A DNA stretch of 64,000 nucleotides, from the NCBI RefSeq assembly GCF_014201145.1, contig NZ_JACHDP010000001.1:6758001-6822000 (forward strand), given 5' to 3'. Below, in pieces: positions 33,355 through 41,855 of the stretch. A program made the position numbers and the translations under genes. Source of the stretch: Micromonospora parathelypteridis. GTDB taxonomy: Bacteria; Actinomycetota; Actinomycetes; Mycobacteriales; Micromonosporaceae. Positions within the stretch are counted from its first letter, which is position 1, and the number at the start of each line of letters is the position of its first letter. The notes beneath the pieces were generated by a model that was given only the letters and a program-made list of their open reading frames with translations, was not told where the DNA came from and did not search any database.

Positions 33355-33879
33355 GTGACCGGCGTGACTGCGCATGCACTGGCCGGGGCCCTGGCTGACG
33401 ACGGACGGCGACGGATCTTCGCGGCGATCGTGCTGGGTGCGACCAGCACGGCGGAGGTCGCCGGACGAGCCGGCCTGCCGGCGCGGGTGGTGCTCACCGG
33501 GGTCCGCCGGCTCACCGACGCGGGCCTCGTCACCGGCGCGGAAGGCGCGTTCGCGGCCGACGAGGCGTCGCTACGGGCGGCCGCGCGCGACAACCGCCCG
33601 GCCGACGACGCCGAACCCGCCGCCGATCCGGTGCTGCGGACGTTTTTGCGCGCGGGCGTCCTGGTGGGCATGCCGGCGCAGCGGGTCCGGCGGCGGTTGC
33701 TGCTCGCGCACATCGCGGAGCGGTCGTTCGAGGCGGGGACGCGCTATCCGGAACGGGCCGTCGACGACGCGCTCAAGCCGTGGTGCGCCGCTGGCGCGTC
33801 GGATCATGCCACGCTGCGCCGGTACCTGATCGATGAGCAGTTGCTCACCCGCGAGCACGGCATCTACCAGCGGCCCTGA
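33355..33879 (+). CDS. Regulator with DUF2087 domain
   Basis: About 174 residues, possibly starting at GTG 33355 or GTG 33364. An N-terminal ArsR-like winged HTH (RRRIFAAIVLGATSTAEVAG, RVVLTGVRRLTDAGLVTG) is followed by the DUF2087 module at the C-terminus (FEAGTRYPERAVDDALKPWC, DHATLRRYLIDEQLLTRE-GIY). The module occurs fused to HTH domains and is thought to be regulatory. Follows the MarR gene on the same strand after 43 bp; co-transcription is possible. Targets unknown. Confidence 0.82.
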   Translation: MTGVTAHALAGALADDGRRRIFAAIVLGATSTAEVAGRAGLPARVVLTGVRRLTDAGLVTGAEGAFAADEASLRAAARDNRPADDAEPAADPVLRTFLRAGVLVGMPAQRVRRRLLLAHIAERSFEAGTRYPERAVDDALKPWCAAGASDHATLRRYLIDEQLLTREHGIYQRP

Positions 33880-33931
33880 TCGTCCGCCGCGCGAACCGTC
33901 TCGTCGCGGAGGATCTTGCTAGCCTCGGCGC

Positions 33932-34408
33932 ATGACCTCCTGCACGCCCGGCGACGGCCCCGTTGACCTGTTGTTCCTGCTCTCCTGGGCGAGTCACGCG
34001 CTGCAGACCGAGCACGCCGCGGGCCTGGCCGAGTTGGGCATCTCGCCACGGGCGCACTACGTGCTGGCGCAGGCCCGCACCGGCGACCTGACCCAGCGCG
34101 AGATCGGCGAGCGGTGCGGTGTGGACAAGACCACGATGGTCGTGACGCTCGACCAGTTGGAACGGGCCGGGCTGGCCGAGCGCCGTCCCGTGCCGACGGA
34201 TCGGCGCGCCCGGCTGGTCGCGGTGACACCAGCGGGGGAGCAGGTCCTGCAGCGCGCGCAGCAGGTCGTCCAGCGCATCCAGAGCGACCTGCTCGCGACC
34301 CTGCCCGCGCAGGACCGCGAGGTGTTCCTGCGTGCGCTCCTGGCGCTGGTGAGCGGGCCGCTGGCCAACACCTCTCCGTACGCTCCGGGCGCCCGCTCCG
34401 GCTGTTAG
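33932..34408 (+). CDS. MarR-family regulator
   Basis: About 158 residues. Compact MarR: LLFLLSWASHALQTEHAAGL helix, winged HTH (QREIGERCGVDKTTMVVTLD, LERAGLAERRPVPTDRRARL, VAVTPAGEQVL) and C-terminal dimer helix. Immediately downstream is an inverted repeat (AGATAGT...ACTATCT) and then a DUF6069-like membrane protein, so the regulator probably controls that gene; it may also be co-transcribed with the DUF2087 regulator. Confidence 0.9.
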   Translation: MTSCTPGDGPVDLLFLLSWASHALQTEHAAGLAELGISPRAHYVLAQARTGDLTQREIGERCGVDKTTMVVTLDQLERAGLAERRPVPTDRRARLVAVTPAGEQVLQRAQQVVQRIQSDLLATLPAQDREVFLRALLALVSGPLANTSPYAPGARSGC

Positions 34409-34417
34409 TCCCGAGAA

Positions 34418-34441
34418 AGATAGTTCCGAACAAGACTATCT
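34418..34441. promoter_or_regulatory. Candidate MarR operator
   Basis: AGATAGT (34418-34424) and ACTATCT (34435-34441) are perfect 7-bp inverted arms, 10 bp apart, in the AT-richer gap between the MarR gene and the small membrane protein gene. Confidence 0.6.
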
Positions 34442-34484
34442 GCTACGGTCGTACTCGTTCGTTTCCCCTGAACGAGGAGCCGTC

Positions 34485-34898
34485 ATGAGTGCTGCCGCCG
34501 TCACGACCCCCGCCACCTCATCGCTGCGTCGCCGCGCCCTCGGCGTCGTCGTCGCCGTCGTGGCCTGCCTGGCCATCTGGTCGATCGGCGCGCTCGCCGG
34601 AGTCGACTACACCGTCAAGAGTCCGGGTCAGCCCGCCACGGACATCGGTCCTGGCGCGATCGTCGTGGTCGCCCTGGGCGCCGCACTGCTCGGCTGGGCG
34701 GCGTTGGCCCTGCTGGAGCGGTTCGCCGCGAGGGTCGCCCGCCCCGTCTGGATCTCGCTCGCCGGCGTGGTGACGTTGCTGTCCTTCGCCCCCCTGGCCG
34801 GCACCGAGGCCACCGGCGGCGCCAAGTTGGCCCTCGGTGCGACGCACGTGGCCGTGGCAGTCGCGCTGATCGCCCTGTTGCCGGCCCGTCGGCGCTGA
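34485..34898 (+). CDS. DUF6069-like four-TM membrane protein
   Basis: About 137 residues with four hydrophobic segments (~17-36, 51-72, 84-101, 113-131). The extracytoplasmic loop ALAGVDYTVKSPGQPATDIG between the first two helices, and the second with EATGGAKLAL, match the DUF6069 family as I know it. GAGGAG lies five bases before ATG 34485. Function unknown; MarR control suggests a role in stress or drug tolerance. Confidence 0.75.
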   Translation: MSAAAVTTPATSSLRRRALGVVVAVVACLAIWSIGALAGVDYTVKSPGQPATDIGPGAIVVVALGAALLGWAALALLERFAARVARPVWISLAGVVTLLSFAPLAGTEATGGAKLALGATHVAVAVALIALLPARRR

Positions 34899-34938
34899 CG
34901 GGCCGATAAGCCGTTGACCGGGCGGTGATGATCGACAG

Positions 34939-35433
34939 GTGACCACCACCGCCCGACCGACATGGTTGACCAGCACCGTCCGACCCGACCACCCCGACGC
35001 GGTAGATCTGCTGCGCGAGTACATGACCGAGATGGTGGTTCGCTACCACCGCCGCCCGGCTCTGCCCGGCGAGGTCGACGAGGCGCTGGCCGAGATGCCC
35101 AGCAACGACCTGACGGACCCGAGCGGGCTGTTGCTGCTCGCCCACCACGGCGTTGACCTGGCCGGCTGTGCCGGGCTGCGCTGGCATCCGGGGTGGGCCG
35201 AGTTGACCCGGGTGTTCGTCCGTCCTGAGCATCGGGGCGCGGGAGGGGGCGCCGCGCTGCTGGCCGCCGTCGAGCAGCGGGCCCGGGCAGCCGGAGCGGA
35301 CCGGATCCGACTCGACACCCGCAACGACCTGGTCGAGGCCCGCGCCCTGTACGCACGGCACGGCTACGTCGAGATCCCGGCGTACTCGCAGGGCCCGTAC
35401 GCCGAGCACTGGTTCGAGAAGCAACTGCGCTGA
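34939..35433 (+). CDS. GNAT-family N-acetyltransferase
   Basis: About 164 residues from a GTG start. Core motif ELTRVFVRPEHRGAGGGAALLAAVEQRARAAGADRI contains the acetyl-CoA-binding R/Q-x-x-G-x-G pattern as HRGAGGG, followed by LDTRNDLVEARALYARHGYVEI, the usual GNAT strand-helix ending. N-terminal half gives the substrate side and is not diagnostic. Monocistronic, ending in a clear double hairpin with a T tract. Substrate unknown. Confidence 0.88.
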   Translation: MTTTARPTWLTSTVRPDHPDAVDLLREYMTEMVVRYHRRPALPGEVDEALAEMPSNDLTDPSGLLLLAHHGVDLAGCAGLRWHPGWAELTRVFVRPEHRGAGGGAALLAAVEQRARAAGADRIRLDTRNDLVEARALYARHGYVEIPAYSQGPYAEHWFEKQLR

Positions 35434-35473
35434 GTTCAACGCGTGACCAGGATCGCCTGAACGACACCGTGCC

Positions 35474-35527
35474 GGGTGGGATCGGCGCGCCTACGCGCTG
35501 ATCCCACCCGAGGCTGAGAGCCTTTTT
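35474..35527 (+). terminator. Double terminator after the GNAT gene
   Basis: A long stem, GGGTGGGATC (35474-35483) with GATCCCACCC (35500-35509) plus inner GCGCG/CGCGC, is followed by AGGCT-GAG-AGCCT (35511-35523) and a run of five T (35523-35527). One of the few T-tract intrinsic terminators in the window; it ends 4 bp before the recombinase start. Confidence 0.8.
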
Positions 35528-35530
35528 CAC

Positions 35531-36529
35531 ATGGTGATCTCCGACGCTCCGGTGCTGACCCGCCCGACCGCGCCGCCCGCGCTGCCGAGCGGGCCGGTCG
35601 AGGTCACCGAGGCGTGGCTGCGCAACCGACGGTTGTCCGAGCACACCCGCGACGCGTACCGGCGCGACGTCACCGCCTGGCTCAGCTGGTGCGCCAGCCG
35701 GGACCTGGATCCGCTGCGGGCCACGTTCCTGCACGTCAACGAGTACGCCCGCGCGCTGGAGTCGACAATCGGCGCCCGCAGCGGCCGACCGCTGACCCCG
35801 GCGACCGTGGCGCGTCGGCTCTCCGCGCTCTCCAGCTGGTACGACTTCCTCGTCAAACTCGGCGGGGTGCCGGCCAACCCGGTCTCCGGCGCGGACCGAC
35901 CCCGCGTCGACCGGGACCACTCCGCCACCGTCGGGCTCACCCCCGAGGAGGTGGACGCCCTGCTCGGCGCCGCCGACGCGGACACCGGCGCGACCGCCGT
36001 GCGCAACCGGGCCGCGATCGCGCTCCTTGCCGACCTCGGCCTCCGGGTCGGGGAGCTGATCTCACTGGACCTGACCGACCTCGGCACCGAACGCGGGCAC
36101 CGCAGCGTGCGCTTCATCGGTAAGGGCGGCAAGCAGCGCCGCCGCGCCCTCACCCCCGGCACCGGCTACGCCGTCGACGCCTACCTGGCCCAGCGGGCCG
36201 CCGCCACCGGAGTGCCGGTGCCACAGCTGAGCGGCCCGCTGCTGGTCACCGCCAGCGGCGCCCGACTGGACCGGCACTCGGTGTTCCGGATGGTCCGTCG
36301 ACTCGCCCGCGCGGCCGGCATCCCGGCCTGGGCAAAGCTGTCGCCGCACTCGCTGCGGCACGCCTTCGCCACCACCGCCCGCTCCGAGGGCGTGCCGCTG
36401 GAGGACGTGCAGGACGCGATGGGCCACGCCGACCCACGCACCACCCGTCGTTACGACAGGGATCGGCACAACCTCGACCGCGACCCGGCGTACGTGGTGT
36501 GGGCGGCCCGGTCCCGCCGCCGCGGCTGA
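35531..36529 (+). CDS. Tyrosine recombinase/integrase
   Basis: About 332 residues. N-terminal SAM-like core-binding domain (~25-120) and a complete catalytic domain: Arg172 (GLRVGELISL), Lys198 in GKGGKQRR, His273/Arg276 (HSLRH), His299 (GHADPRTT) and Tyr308 (RRYDRD). All catalytic positions are present, so it should be active in site-specific DNA cleavage and joining. It resembles XerC-like integrases of the actinomycete chromosome rather than a typical phage integrase with an excisionase nearby. No att site, tRNA or partner gene was seen, and the leader is only 3 bp beyond a terminator. Confidence 0.92.
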   Translation: MVISDAPVLTRPTAPPALPSGPVEVTEAWLRNRRLSEHTRDAYRRDVTAWLSWCASRDLDPLRATFLHVNEYARALESTIGARSGRPLTPATVARRLSALSSWYDFLVKLGGVPANPVSGADRPRVDRDHSATVGLTPEEVDALLGAADADTGATAVRNRAAIALLADLGLRVGELISLDLTDLGTERGHRSVRFIGKGGKQRRRALTPGTGYAVDAYLAQRAAATGVPVPQLSGPLLVTASGARLDRHSVFRMVRRLARAAGIPAWAKLSPHSLRHAFATTARSEGVPLEDVQDAMGHADPRTTRRYDRDRHNLDRDPAYVVWAARSRRRG

Positions 36530-36571
36530 ACCCTCCGCGCCCGACGGAGGTCCTCCGCCGACCGCCGCTGG

Positions 36572-36979
36572 TCAGTCGAGAACCGCGGTGGCGTCGACCT
36601 CGACGAGGAGATCAGGCTCGCCCAGAGCACTGACACTGAGCAGCGTGATGGGCTTGACCGGGTCAACTCCCAGCTTCTCGGCCGCCCGAGCGACGCCTTC
36701 GCCCAACAGGGGCATCTTGTCGGGCGACCAGTCGACGACGTAGATGGTCAGTTTCGCCACGTCGTCGAAGGACCCGCCGATCGCAGTCAGGGCGGTGCCA
36801 ACGTTGAGATAGCACTGCTCGACCTGGGCGGCGAAGTCTCCCTCACCGACCTTGCGCCCTTCGGCGTCACGGGCCACCTGACCGGCGAGGAACACCAGCC
36901 TGGACCCGGTCGCGATCGACAACTGCCGGTAGACGTCCGGCTTCGGCAAGCCGTCCGGGTTGACGAGAGTGATGGCCAT
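36572..36979 (-). CDS. RidA-family protein
   Basis: About 135 residues. RidA/YjgF/UK114 fold: RLVFLAGQVARDAEG near the start, QVEQCYLNVGTALTAIG and the C-terminal LLSVSALGEPDLLVEVDATA, which carries the family's ending. RidA proteins hydrolyse reactive enamine/imine intermediates; the usual catalytic Arg (in the C-terminal xRx motif) is not evident here, so this is likely a subfamily with another role. Monocistronic or co-transcribed with the VOC gene, 31 bp away. Confidence 0.87.
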   Translation of the reverse strand: MAITLVNPDGLPKPDVYRQLSIATGSRLVFLAGQVARDAEGRKVGEGDFAAQVEQCYLNVGTALTAIGGSFDDVAKLTIYVVDWSPDKMPLLGEGVARAAEKLGVDPVKPITLLSVSALGEPDLLVEVDATAVLD

Positions 36980-37010
36980 GCTGACTCCTTTGTCGTTGCG
37001 CCGAGCCGTC

Positions 37011-37382
37011 TCAGCCCTGCGGGCGGGGGCAGATGCAGAACGGCTGCCCAATCGGGTCGAGGAGCACCACCCACCGCTCACCACCGGGCTGGAAATCCGG
37101 CTTGGACGCGCCCGCGGCGACGAACTTCTCCTCCGCCGCCGCGAGGTCGTCGACGTAGAGGTCGAGGTGGTAACGCTGGTCGCCCGTCGGGTCCGGCCAG
37201 GACGGCGGCCGGTAGCCCTCCACCAGGCCGAAGCCGATGGAGATGCCGCCGGACTTGATCATCGCGTACTCGGGTTGACTGTGGGTGATCTCCCAGCCGA
37301 GCGCCTCGTGGTAGAAGGCGGCGTGGCCGGCGGGGTCGGAACTGTCGAGGTTGACCATGGCGAGGTCCGCTGTGACTGTCAC
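37011..37382 (-). CDS. VOC-family (glyoxalase-like) protein
   Basis: About 123 residues from GTG 37382. VOC fold: ADLAMVNLDSSDPAGHAAFY, HEALGWEITHSQPEYAMI and YHLDLYVDDLAAAEEKFVAAGA; the conserved metal-binding His/Glu pattern is partial. Members include glyoxalases, dioxygenases and drug-binding resistance proteins. A longer frame extends upstream, but the fold begins at the chosen start. Same strand as RidA. Confidence 0.83.
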   Translation of the reverse strand: MTVTADLAMVNLDSSDPAGHAAFYHEALGWEITHSQPEYAMIKSGGISIGFGLVEGYRPPSWPDPTGDQRYHLDLYVDDLAAAEEKFVAAGASKPDFQPGGERWVVLLDPIGQPFCICPRPQG

Positions 37383-37470
37383 GCCCGCAGTATGTCGCGG
37401 GAGTCCGACAGGATCGGTCCAGCGACACTCGTTGCGGCCGAACGTCGCACCCTGCTCGTACGGTCGACGG

Positions 37471-38316
37471 ATGAGACACGGGTTGGAGATCTCCTGCGGC
37501 GGCGCCGCCGTCACGGTGTCCACCCTGGTCGAGTTGGGTGAGCTCGCCGAGCGCGCCGGATGGGACGGCGTGTTCCTGGAGGACTACCTGATCCACTACT
37601 CCGGCGACGACCCGTCCACCTACGACCCTTGGCTGGTCCTCGCCGCGATCGCGGGCCGCACCGGTCGGGTGCGGCTGGGCACCACGGTCACCGCGCTGCC
37701 CCGGCGCCGCCCGGCGAAGCTGGCGCGGGAGGTCCTCACCCTCGACCACCTCAGCGCGGGCCGCGCCACCGTGGCGGTCGGCGTCGGCGACCCCGCTGAC
37801 CGGGGGATGGTCGCGTTCGGCGAGCAGACCGAGGTGTCCCTGCGCGCCGCGATGCTCGACGAGGGGCTCGACCTGCTGACCGGGCTGCTCAGCGGCGAGC
37901 GGGTCAGCCACCAGGGCACCCACTACCGCGCCGACGGGGTGGCGCTGCGGCCTGCGCCGGTGCAGTCGCCCCGGGTGCCGGTCTGGGTTGGCGGCAGCAC
38001 CCAGGCCGGGGCCGTGCGTCGCCGTGCGGCCCGCGCCGACGGCATCGTGCCGTACAAGCTCACCGACACCGACGGGTGGTCCGACTTCACCCCCGACGAG
38101 GTCCACGACCTGGTGCGCGCCCTGCCACCGACCCGCGCCGACGGCCAGCCGTTCGACGTGGCGATCGGTGGCCGGCGGCGCCGGTCGAACGAACGCGCCG
38201 AACGGGCGTACCTCGATGAGCTCGCGGCGGCCGGCGCCACCTGGTGGCTGGAGTTCATCCCGGTCGACGACCCGGAGACGATGCGCGCCGCCGTCACCCG
38301 TGGCCCCCTACGCTGA
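37471..38316 (+). CDS. LLM-class flavin/F420-dependent oxidoreductase
   Basis: About 281 residues. Luciferase-like TIM barrel: GLEISCGG at the start, GWDGVFLEDYL, RVRLGTTVTALPRRRPAKLA and LDHLSAGRATVAVGVGD, then VPVWVGGSTQAGAVRRRAARADGIVPY. These match the LLM family, in actinomycetes often F420-dependent. It reduces or oxidises small substrates with F420H2 or FMNH2; cofactor choice cannot be settled from sequence alone. Divergent from the VOC gene. Confidence 0.9.
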   Translation: MRHGLEISCGGAAVTVSTLVELGELAERAGWDGVFLEDYLIHYSGDDPSTYDPWLVLAAIAGRTGRVRLGTTVTALPRRRPAKLAREVLTLDHLSAGRATVAVGVGDPADRGMVAFGEQTEVSLRAAMLDEGLDLLTGLLSGERVSHQGTHYRADGVALRPAPVQSPRVPVWVGGSTQAGAVRRRAARADGIVPYKLTDTDGWSDFTPDEVHDLVRALPPTRADGQPFDVAIGGRRRRSNERAERAYLDELAAAGATWWLEFIPVDDPETMRAAVTRGPLR

Positions 38317-38341
38317 GCGTCGTCCTGGGGACGCGGTCGGG

Positions 38342-39514
38342 TCAGGGAGCGTCGAGCGGCCAGAGCGTCACGCGGGTGCCGTCGCGGCAGATGAGCCGGG
38401 GGCCGACCCGCCGGCAGCTGGTCAGCCCGGCCGGGAGCACCGCGATCACCCGGTGGCCATCCGGGCCCACCGTCGCGACCAGGACGCGCCGGCCGTCCGA
38501 CGCCATGCTGAGCAGCACCAACGACTCGTTGGCGACCCGAGGGCCCGCGACGGTGTCCCAGTGCGCCCCGGCCGGCCACGTCCAACGTCGCGCGCCGGTG
38601 CCCGCGTCGATGGCCCACCGGCCCTGTTGGTCCTGCCCGCAGATCAGACCCTGGCAGGGCCGCAGGGTCAGCTCACCCGCCTCGACCGGCAGCTGCCAGC
38701 GCGGCGACAGGCCGGGCAGGCCGTAACCCGTCAGCGCCGCCCCGCTGCTGCCCCTCGGGTGCCGCAGCACCAGGTGCGCGCCAACGACCTGGGGGTTGTC
38801 CGGGCCGTAGTCGGCCGGCGGAAGCCACCCCCGCCCACGCTCGGTGCCGTCGCGGGTGTCGAGCATCCGGGCCAGCCCGTCGTCCTGGACCAGCAGTAAC
38901 CCCCCGGGCGTGTCGGGCAGCACCCGCAACACGGCCGTGGAGGGCACCGGCACCGACCAACGTGTGGCGCCGGTGGCCGGATCGACGCCGTGCACGGTGC
39001 CCTCGACCCGGCGACCCGGCTCGGAGGCGCTGCGCACCTCGCTCACCGCGACCGCCGTGTCGCCGGCCGCGTACACGCGCTCGGGTCGTCGCCACACTGC
39101 CTCGCCGGTGCGGATCGACCGGGCGGTGGTCACCCTCGTCCCGCGTACCTGGTCACGTTCGACGACCAGCAGCACGTCACCGACGGCTTCGGCGGACCAC
39201 CCGAAGGCTCGCGGCACCGCGACCCGCCACCGCGCCGGGTGGTGCGGCGCGTCCGCGTCGTAAGCACTCAGGGTCGGCGGGTTCGTGTCGGGGTCGACGA
39301 CCAGCAGCAGCCGCCCCGCGCCGAGCACGGTCGCCCCGGCGGGCACCGCCGGCCCGAGCTCAGGCCTCAGGTACGCCGGCCCGGCGGCCCCGCCGAGCAG
39401 GGCGCACACCACCAGCAGCAGTGCCACCCGCCGACCGCGGGACGCCTGCCGCGGTGGCCTGCGGTCGTCCCGGGGCGCGCCCCGGTCGTCGCCCAGCTCG
39501 ATCAGCACCGACAT
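38342..39514 (-). CDS. Membrane-anchored PQQ-like beta-propeller protein
   Basis: About 390 residues from ATG 39514. A polar N-terminus (~30 residues) and one TM helix (RVALLLVVCALLGGAAGPAY, ~30-48) precede a large domain of repeated strands with WxxP and DxxTG-type motifs (TGEAVWRRPE, TGATRWSVPVPS, TGARRWTWPAGA), typical of PQQ-like propellers. It follows the AidB-like acyl-CoA dehydrogenase after 31 bp on the same strand, so the two may be co-transcribed. Likely exported or membrane-tethered; role unknown. Confidence 0.78.
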   Translation of the reverse strand: MSVLIELGDDRGAPRDDRRPPRQASRGRRVALLLVVCALLGGAAGPAYLRPELGPAVPAGATVLGAGRLLLVVDPDTNPPTLSAYDADAPHHPARWRVAVPRAFGWSAEAVGDVLLVVERDQVRGTRVTTARSIRTGEAVWRRPERVYAAGDTAVAVSEVRSASEPGRRVEGTVHGVDPATGATRWSVPVPSTAVLRVLPDTPGGLLLVQDDGLARMLDTRDGTERGRGWLPPADYGPDNPQVVGAHLVLRHPRGSSGAALTGYGLPGLSPRWQLPVEAGELTLRPCQGLICGQDQQGRWAIDAGTGARRWTWPAGAHWDTVAGPRVANESLVLLSMASDGRRVLVATVGPDGHRVIAVLPAGLTSCRRVGPRLICRDGTRVTLWPLDAP

Positions 39515-39545
39515 GCCGCCCCGCCCATACGCTCGCGTCGGCCGG

Positions 39546-41249
39546 TCAGCAGAGCAACTCCAGGTGGTGGTGGGCGTCCTCGGCGATCTCCTCGTGCCGC
39601 AGCCAGCGTCGCGCCCACAGCCGGGCCCCCAGTTCGGCCTGCTCGTCACCCCACGCGGCGTGCTCGACGAGCAACGCGGTGGTCAGCGCGTACGCCAGGC
39701 GCAGCGCCAGGCCACGGGCACCGGCTTGCACCACCGCGGCGCCCGGGTCGGCGGTGACCGAGGTGATGGTGTCGCCCAACTGCGCGGCGGAGGCGGCCAG
39801 GGTGTCGGCCAGCGCCGGCGACAGGGGCCGGGCCAGGTCGACGGCGGCGGCGAGCCGGTTGAGCACCGGAGTCCCGGCGTCCTCCCGGGTCAACGCGCGC
39901 AGCACGTCCAGGGCCAGCACATTGGTGGTGCCCTCCCAGATCGGCAGCACCTGTGCGTCGCGCAGCAGCCGGGGAACGCCGGTGTCCTCCACGTAACCGG
40001 CCCCGCCGAAGCTCTCCACGTACTCGCTGGCGGAGCTGACGGCGAGCCGGCCGGTGGCCAGCTTCGCCAGCGGCGCCACGATGCGCAACTCTGCCGCGGC
40101 CGCCGGGTCGGCACCGACCTCGACCCGCCCGAGCAGGGCGAACGCGTGCCCGGCCAGTGCGAACGCGCCCGCCGCGTCGACCGCGAGGGTGCCCAGGGTG
40201 GCCCGGTGCAGCGGCGAGGACGCCAGCGGGCCGCCGGCGACGTGCCGCACGTCGGCGTACGCCCGGGCGTAGTCGAGACCCCGTCGCATCCCGCCGGCCG
40301 CCGCGGCGGCGTTGTGCACCCGGGTCACCACGACAAGGGTCATCGCCCGGACCAGACCGGGCACCGCCGGGTCGCCCAGCGGTACCGCGTAGGCGTCGTG
40401 CAGTCCGATCTCGGCGGTGGGTAGCGCCCGGGTGCCGAGCTTGTCCTTCAACCGGCGCACGGTGACGCCCGGTGCGGGTGCGCCCGGCGCCACGCCATCG
40501 GTCAACGGTGAGTCGACCGCGTACCGGGGGACCAGGAACGGTGCGAGCACCCGGCTGCCGCGCCCGGCGCCCTCCGGCCGGGCCAGCGCCACCGCCATCG
40601 CCGCGTCGGCGGCGGAACAGAACCACTTCTCCCCGGTCAGCCGCCACGAGCCATCCGCTGCCGGCCGACCGATCGTGCTCGAACGGCCGAGGTCGGAGCC
40701 GCCCTGCGACTCGGTCATCCACTGCCCGCTGGTGATCGCCGTTGCCGGGTCCGTGGAGATCAGCCGGGGCAGCCACGCATCGCGGACCCCGGCGTCCACG
40801 TCGGGCATGCTGAGCAGCGCCGCGGCCCCGTCGGCCATCGCCACCGGGCAGGAGAACGTCGCCGACTCCGGCCCGTACAGGTGCAGCAGGGCGTGCTGGA
40901 CGACCCGCGCGGCGGCACCCCAGGTGCCGCGGGCGTCCGCCAGGTAGGGCAGCGCGACCACGGCATGGCGGGCGGCGGCGGCGCGCTGCGCCTGCCAGCC
41001 GGCGGAGGTGTCGATGCGGTCGATCCGGGCACCCCACGGGTCGTAGCGGACCAGGGTCGGCGGGTGGGCCTCCGCGTCGGCGTGCGCCGCGCGCAGCGGC
41101 CCGCTGACGTCCGCGGCCAGATCGGCGAGGCGGCCCTTCGCGGCGGCGTGCCCGCTGGGGCCGAGGTGACGCTCCAGCCAGGACCGCAGGAGGGCATCAC
41201 CGGCGTACGGGTCGACGGGGAGTGGTACCGGCTGCACGAAGCGGCTCAT
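39546..41249 (-). CDS. AidB-like acyl-CoA dehydrogenase
   Basis: About 567 residues, longer than ordinary ACADs (~380) and matching the AidB group. Motifs: WMTESQGGSDLGRSS, the AidB-type substrate loop; LTGEKWFCSAADAAM; LKDKLGTRALPTAEI; and YVESFGGAGYVEDTG followed by PIWEGTTNVLALDVL where the catalytic glutamate region lies. E. coli AidB binds DNA and is induced by alkylation; whether this one does is unknown. FAD-dependent oxidation of an acyl-CoA-like substrate is the default expectation. First of a probable operon with a propeller protein. Confidence 0.9.
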   Translation of the reverse strand: MSRFVQPVPLPVDPYAGDALLRSWLERHLGPSGHAAAKGRLADLAADVSGPLRAAHADAEAHPPTLVRYDPWGARIDRIDTSAGWQAQRAAAARHAVVALPYLADARGTWGAAARVVQHALLHLYGPESATFSCPVAMADGAAALLSMPDVDAGVRDAWLPRLISTDPATAITSGQWMTESQGGSDLGRSSTIGRPAADGSWRLTGEKWFCSAADAAMAVALARPEGAGRGSRVLAPFLVPRYAVDSPLTDGVAPGAPAPGVTVRRLKDKLGTRALPTAEIGLHDAYAVPLGDPAVPGLVRAMTLVVVTRVHNAAAAAGGMRRGLDYARAYADVRHVAGGPLASSPLHRATLGTLAVDAAGAFALAGHAFALLGRVEVGADPAAAAELRIVAPLAKLATGRLAVSSASEYVESFGGAGYVEDTGVPRLLRDAQVLPIWEGTTNVLALDVLRALTREDAGTPVLNRLAAAVDLARPLSPALADTLAASAAQLGDTITSVTADPGAAVVQAGARGLALRLAYALTTALLVEHAAWGDEQAELGARLWARRWLRHEEIAEDAHHHLELLC

Positions 41250-41396
41250 CGATCGACTCCTGGCACTGCTCGGGGGGTGTGCGCCGACGGTAGACGATCC
41301 GTGGCCGCCGCGAACAGGGCAGTCCCACCCACCGCGTACAGCCGATTTCCGGCTTGTCGCACTTTGGTGCGATTGCGTTCTCTACGGTCGGTAGTC

Positions 41397-41855
41397 GTGG
41401 GTGCCGGCCAGCCGTGGAGCCGACCGGCCCGGCGTCACCGCCCGATGCGTACCGGGCTGGCCTTCGCCGGGTTCGGCGTGGCGTTGTGCTGTGTCGGCGT
41501 GGCCGGGCTGGGCGCCTGGAACCTGCAGACCGTCCGCCAGGCCGCCGGCCCGATCCGGGAGACCGCCGACGGGTTCCTCAGTGAGGTGACCCTCGGCGAC
41601 AGCGACGGCGCGTACGACCGGCTCTGCGCGGACGCGCGCAGCCGGTGGAGCGCGATCGGTTTCACCAGTTGGGTGCGTACGCCGCCGATGGTCACCGACT
41701 ACGAGATCACCGACGTGTCGGTGGCGACCCGCAGCGGGCGGCCACACGGCACGGTGACCGTCAAGGTGACCCGTGACGGCGGGCTCACCGAGGAACGCCG
41801 CCTGCCAGTGGTCCGCGAGGGCGGGGACTGGCGGGTGTGCGGTGACCCCTTCTGA
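41397..41855 (+). CDS. Membrane-anchored SnoaL/DUF4878-like protein
   Basis: About 152 residues. A basic N-terminus and one TM helix (GLAFAGFGVALCCVGVAGLGAW) precede a small alpha+beta domain (ADGFLSEVTLGDSDGAYDRL, RSRWSAIGFTSWV, then strands ending GDWRVCGDPF) similar to DUF4878/lumazine-binding-like extracytoplasmic modules. GTG 41397 and ATG 41445 are both possible starts and neither has a strong ribosome site. Its end overlaps the LtrA start by 14 bp, implying co-translation. Confidence 0.65.
   Translation: MGAGQPWSRPARRHRPMRTGLAFAGFGVALCCVGVAGLGAWNLQTVRQAAGPIRETADGFLSEVTLGDSDGAYDRLCADARSRWSAIGFTSWVRTPPMVTDYEITDVSVATRSGRPHGTVTVKVTRDGGLTEERRLPVVREGGDWRVCGDPF

Noticed and set aside
35434..36571. 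Possible integrated element around the tyrosine recombinase
   Set aside because: No att repeats, tRNA, cargo or compositional change could be seen at either side.
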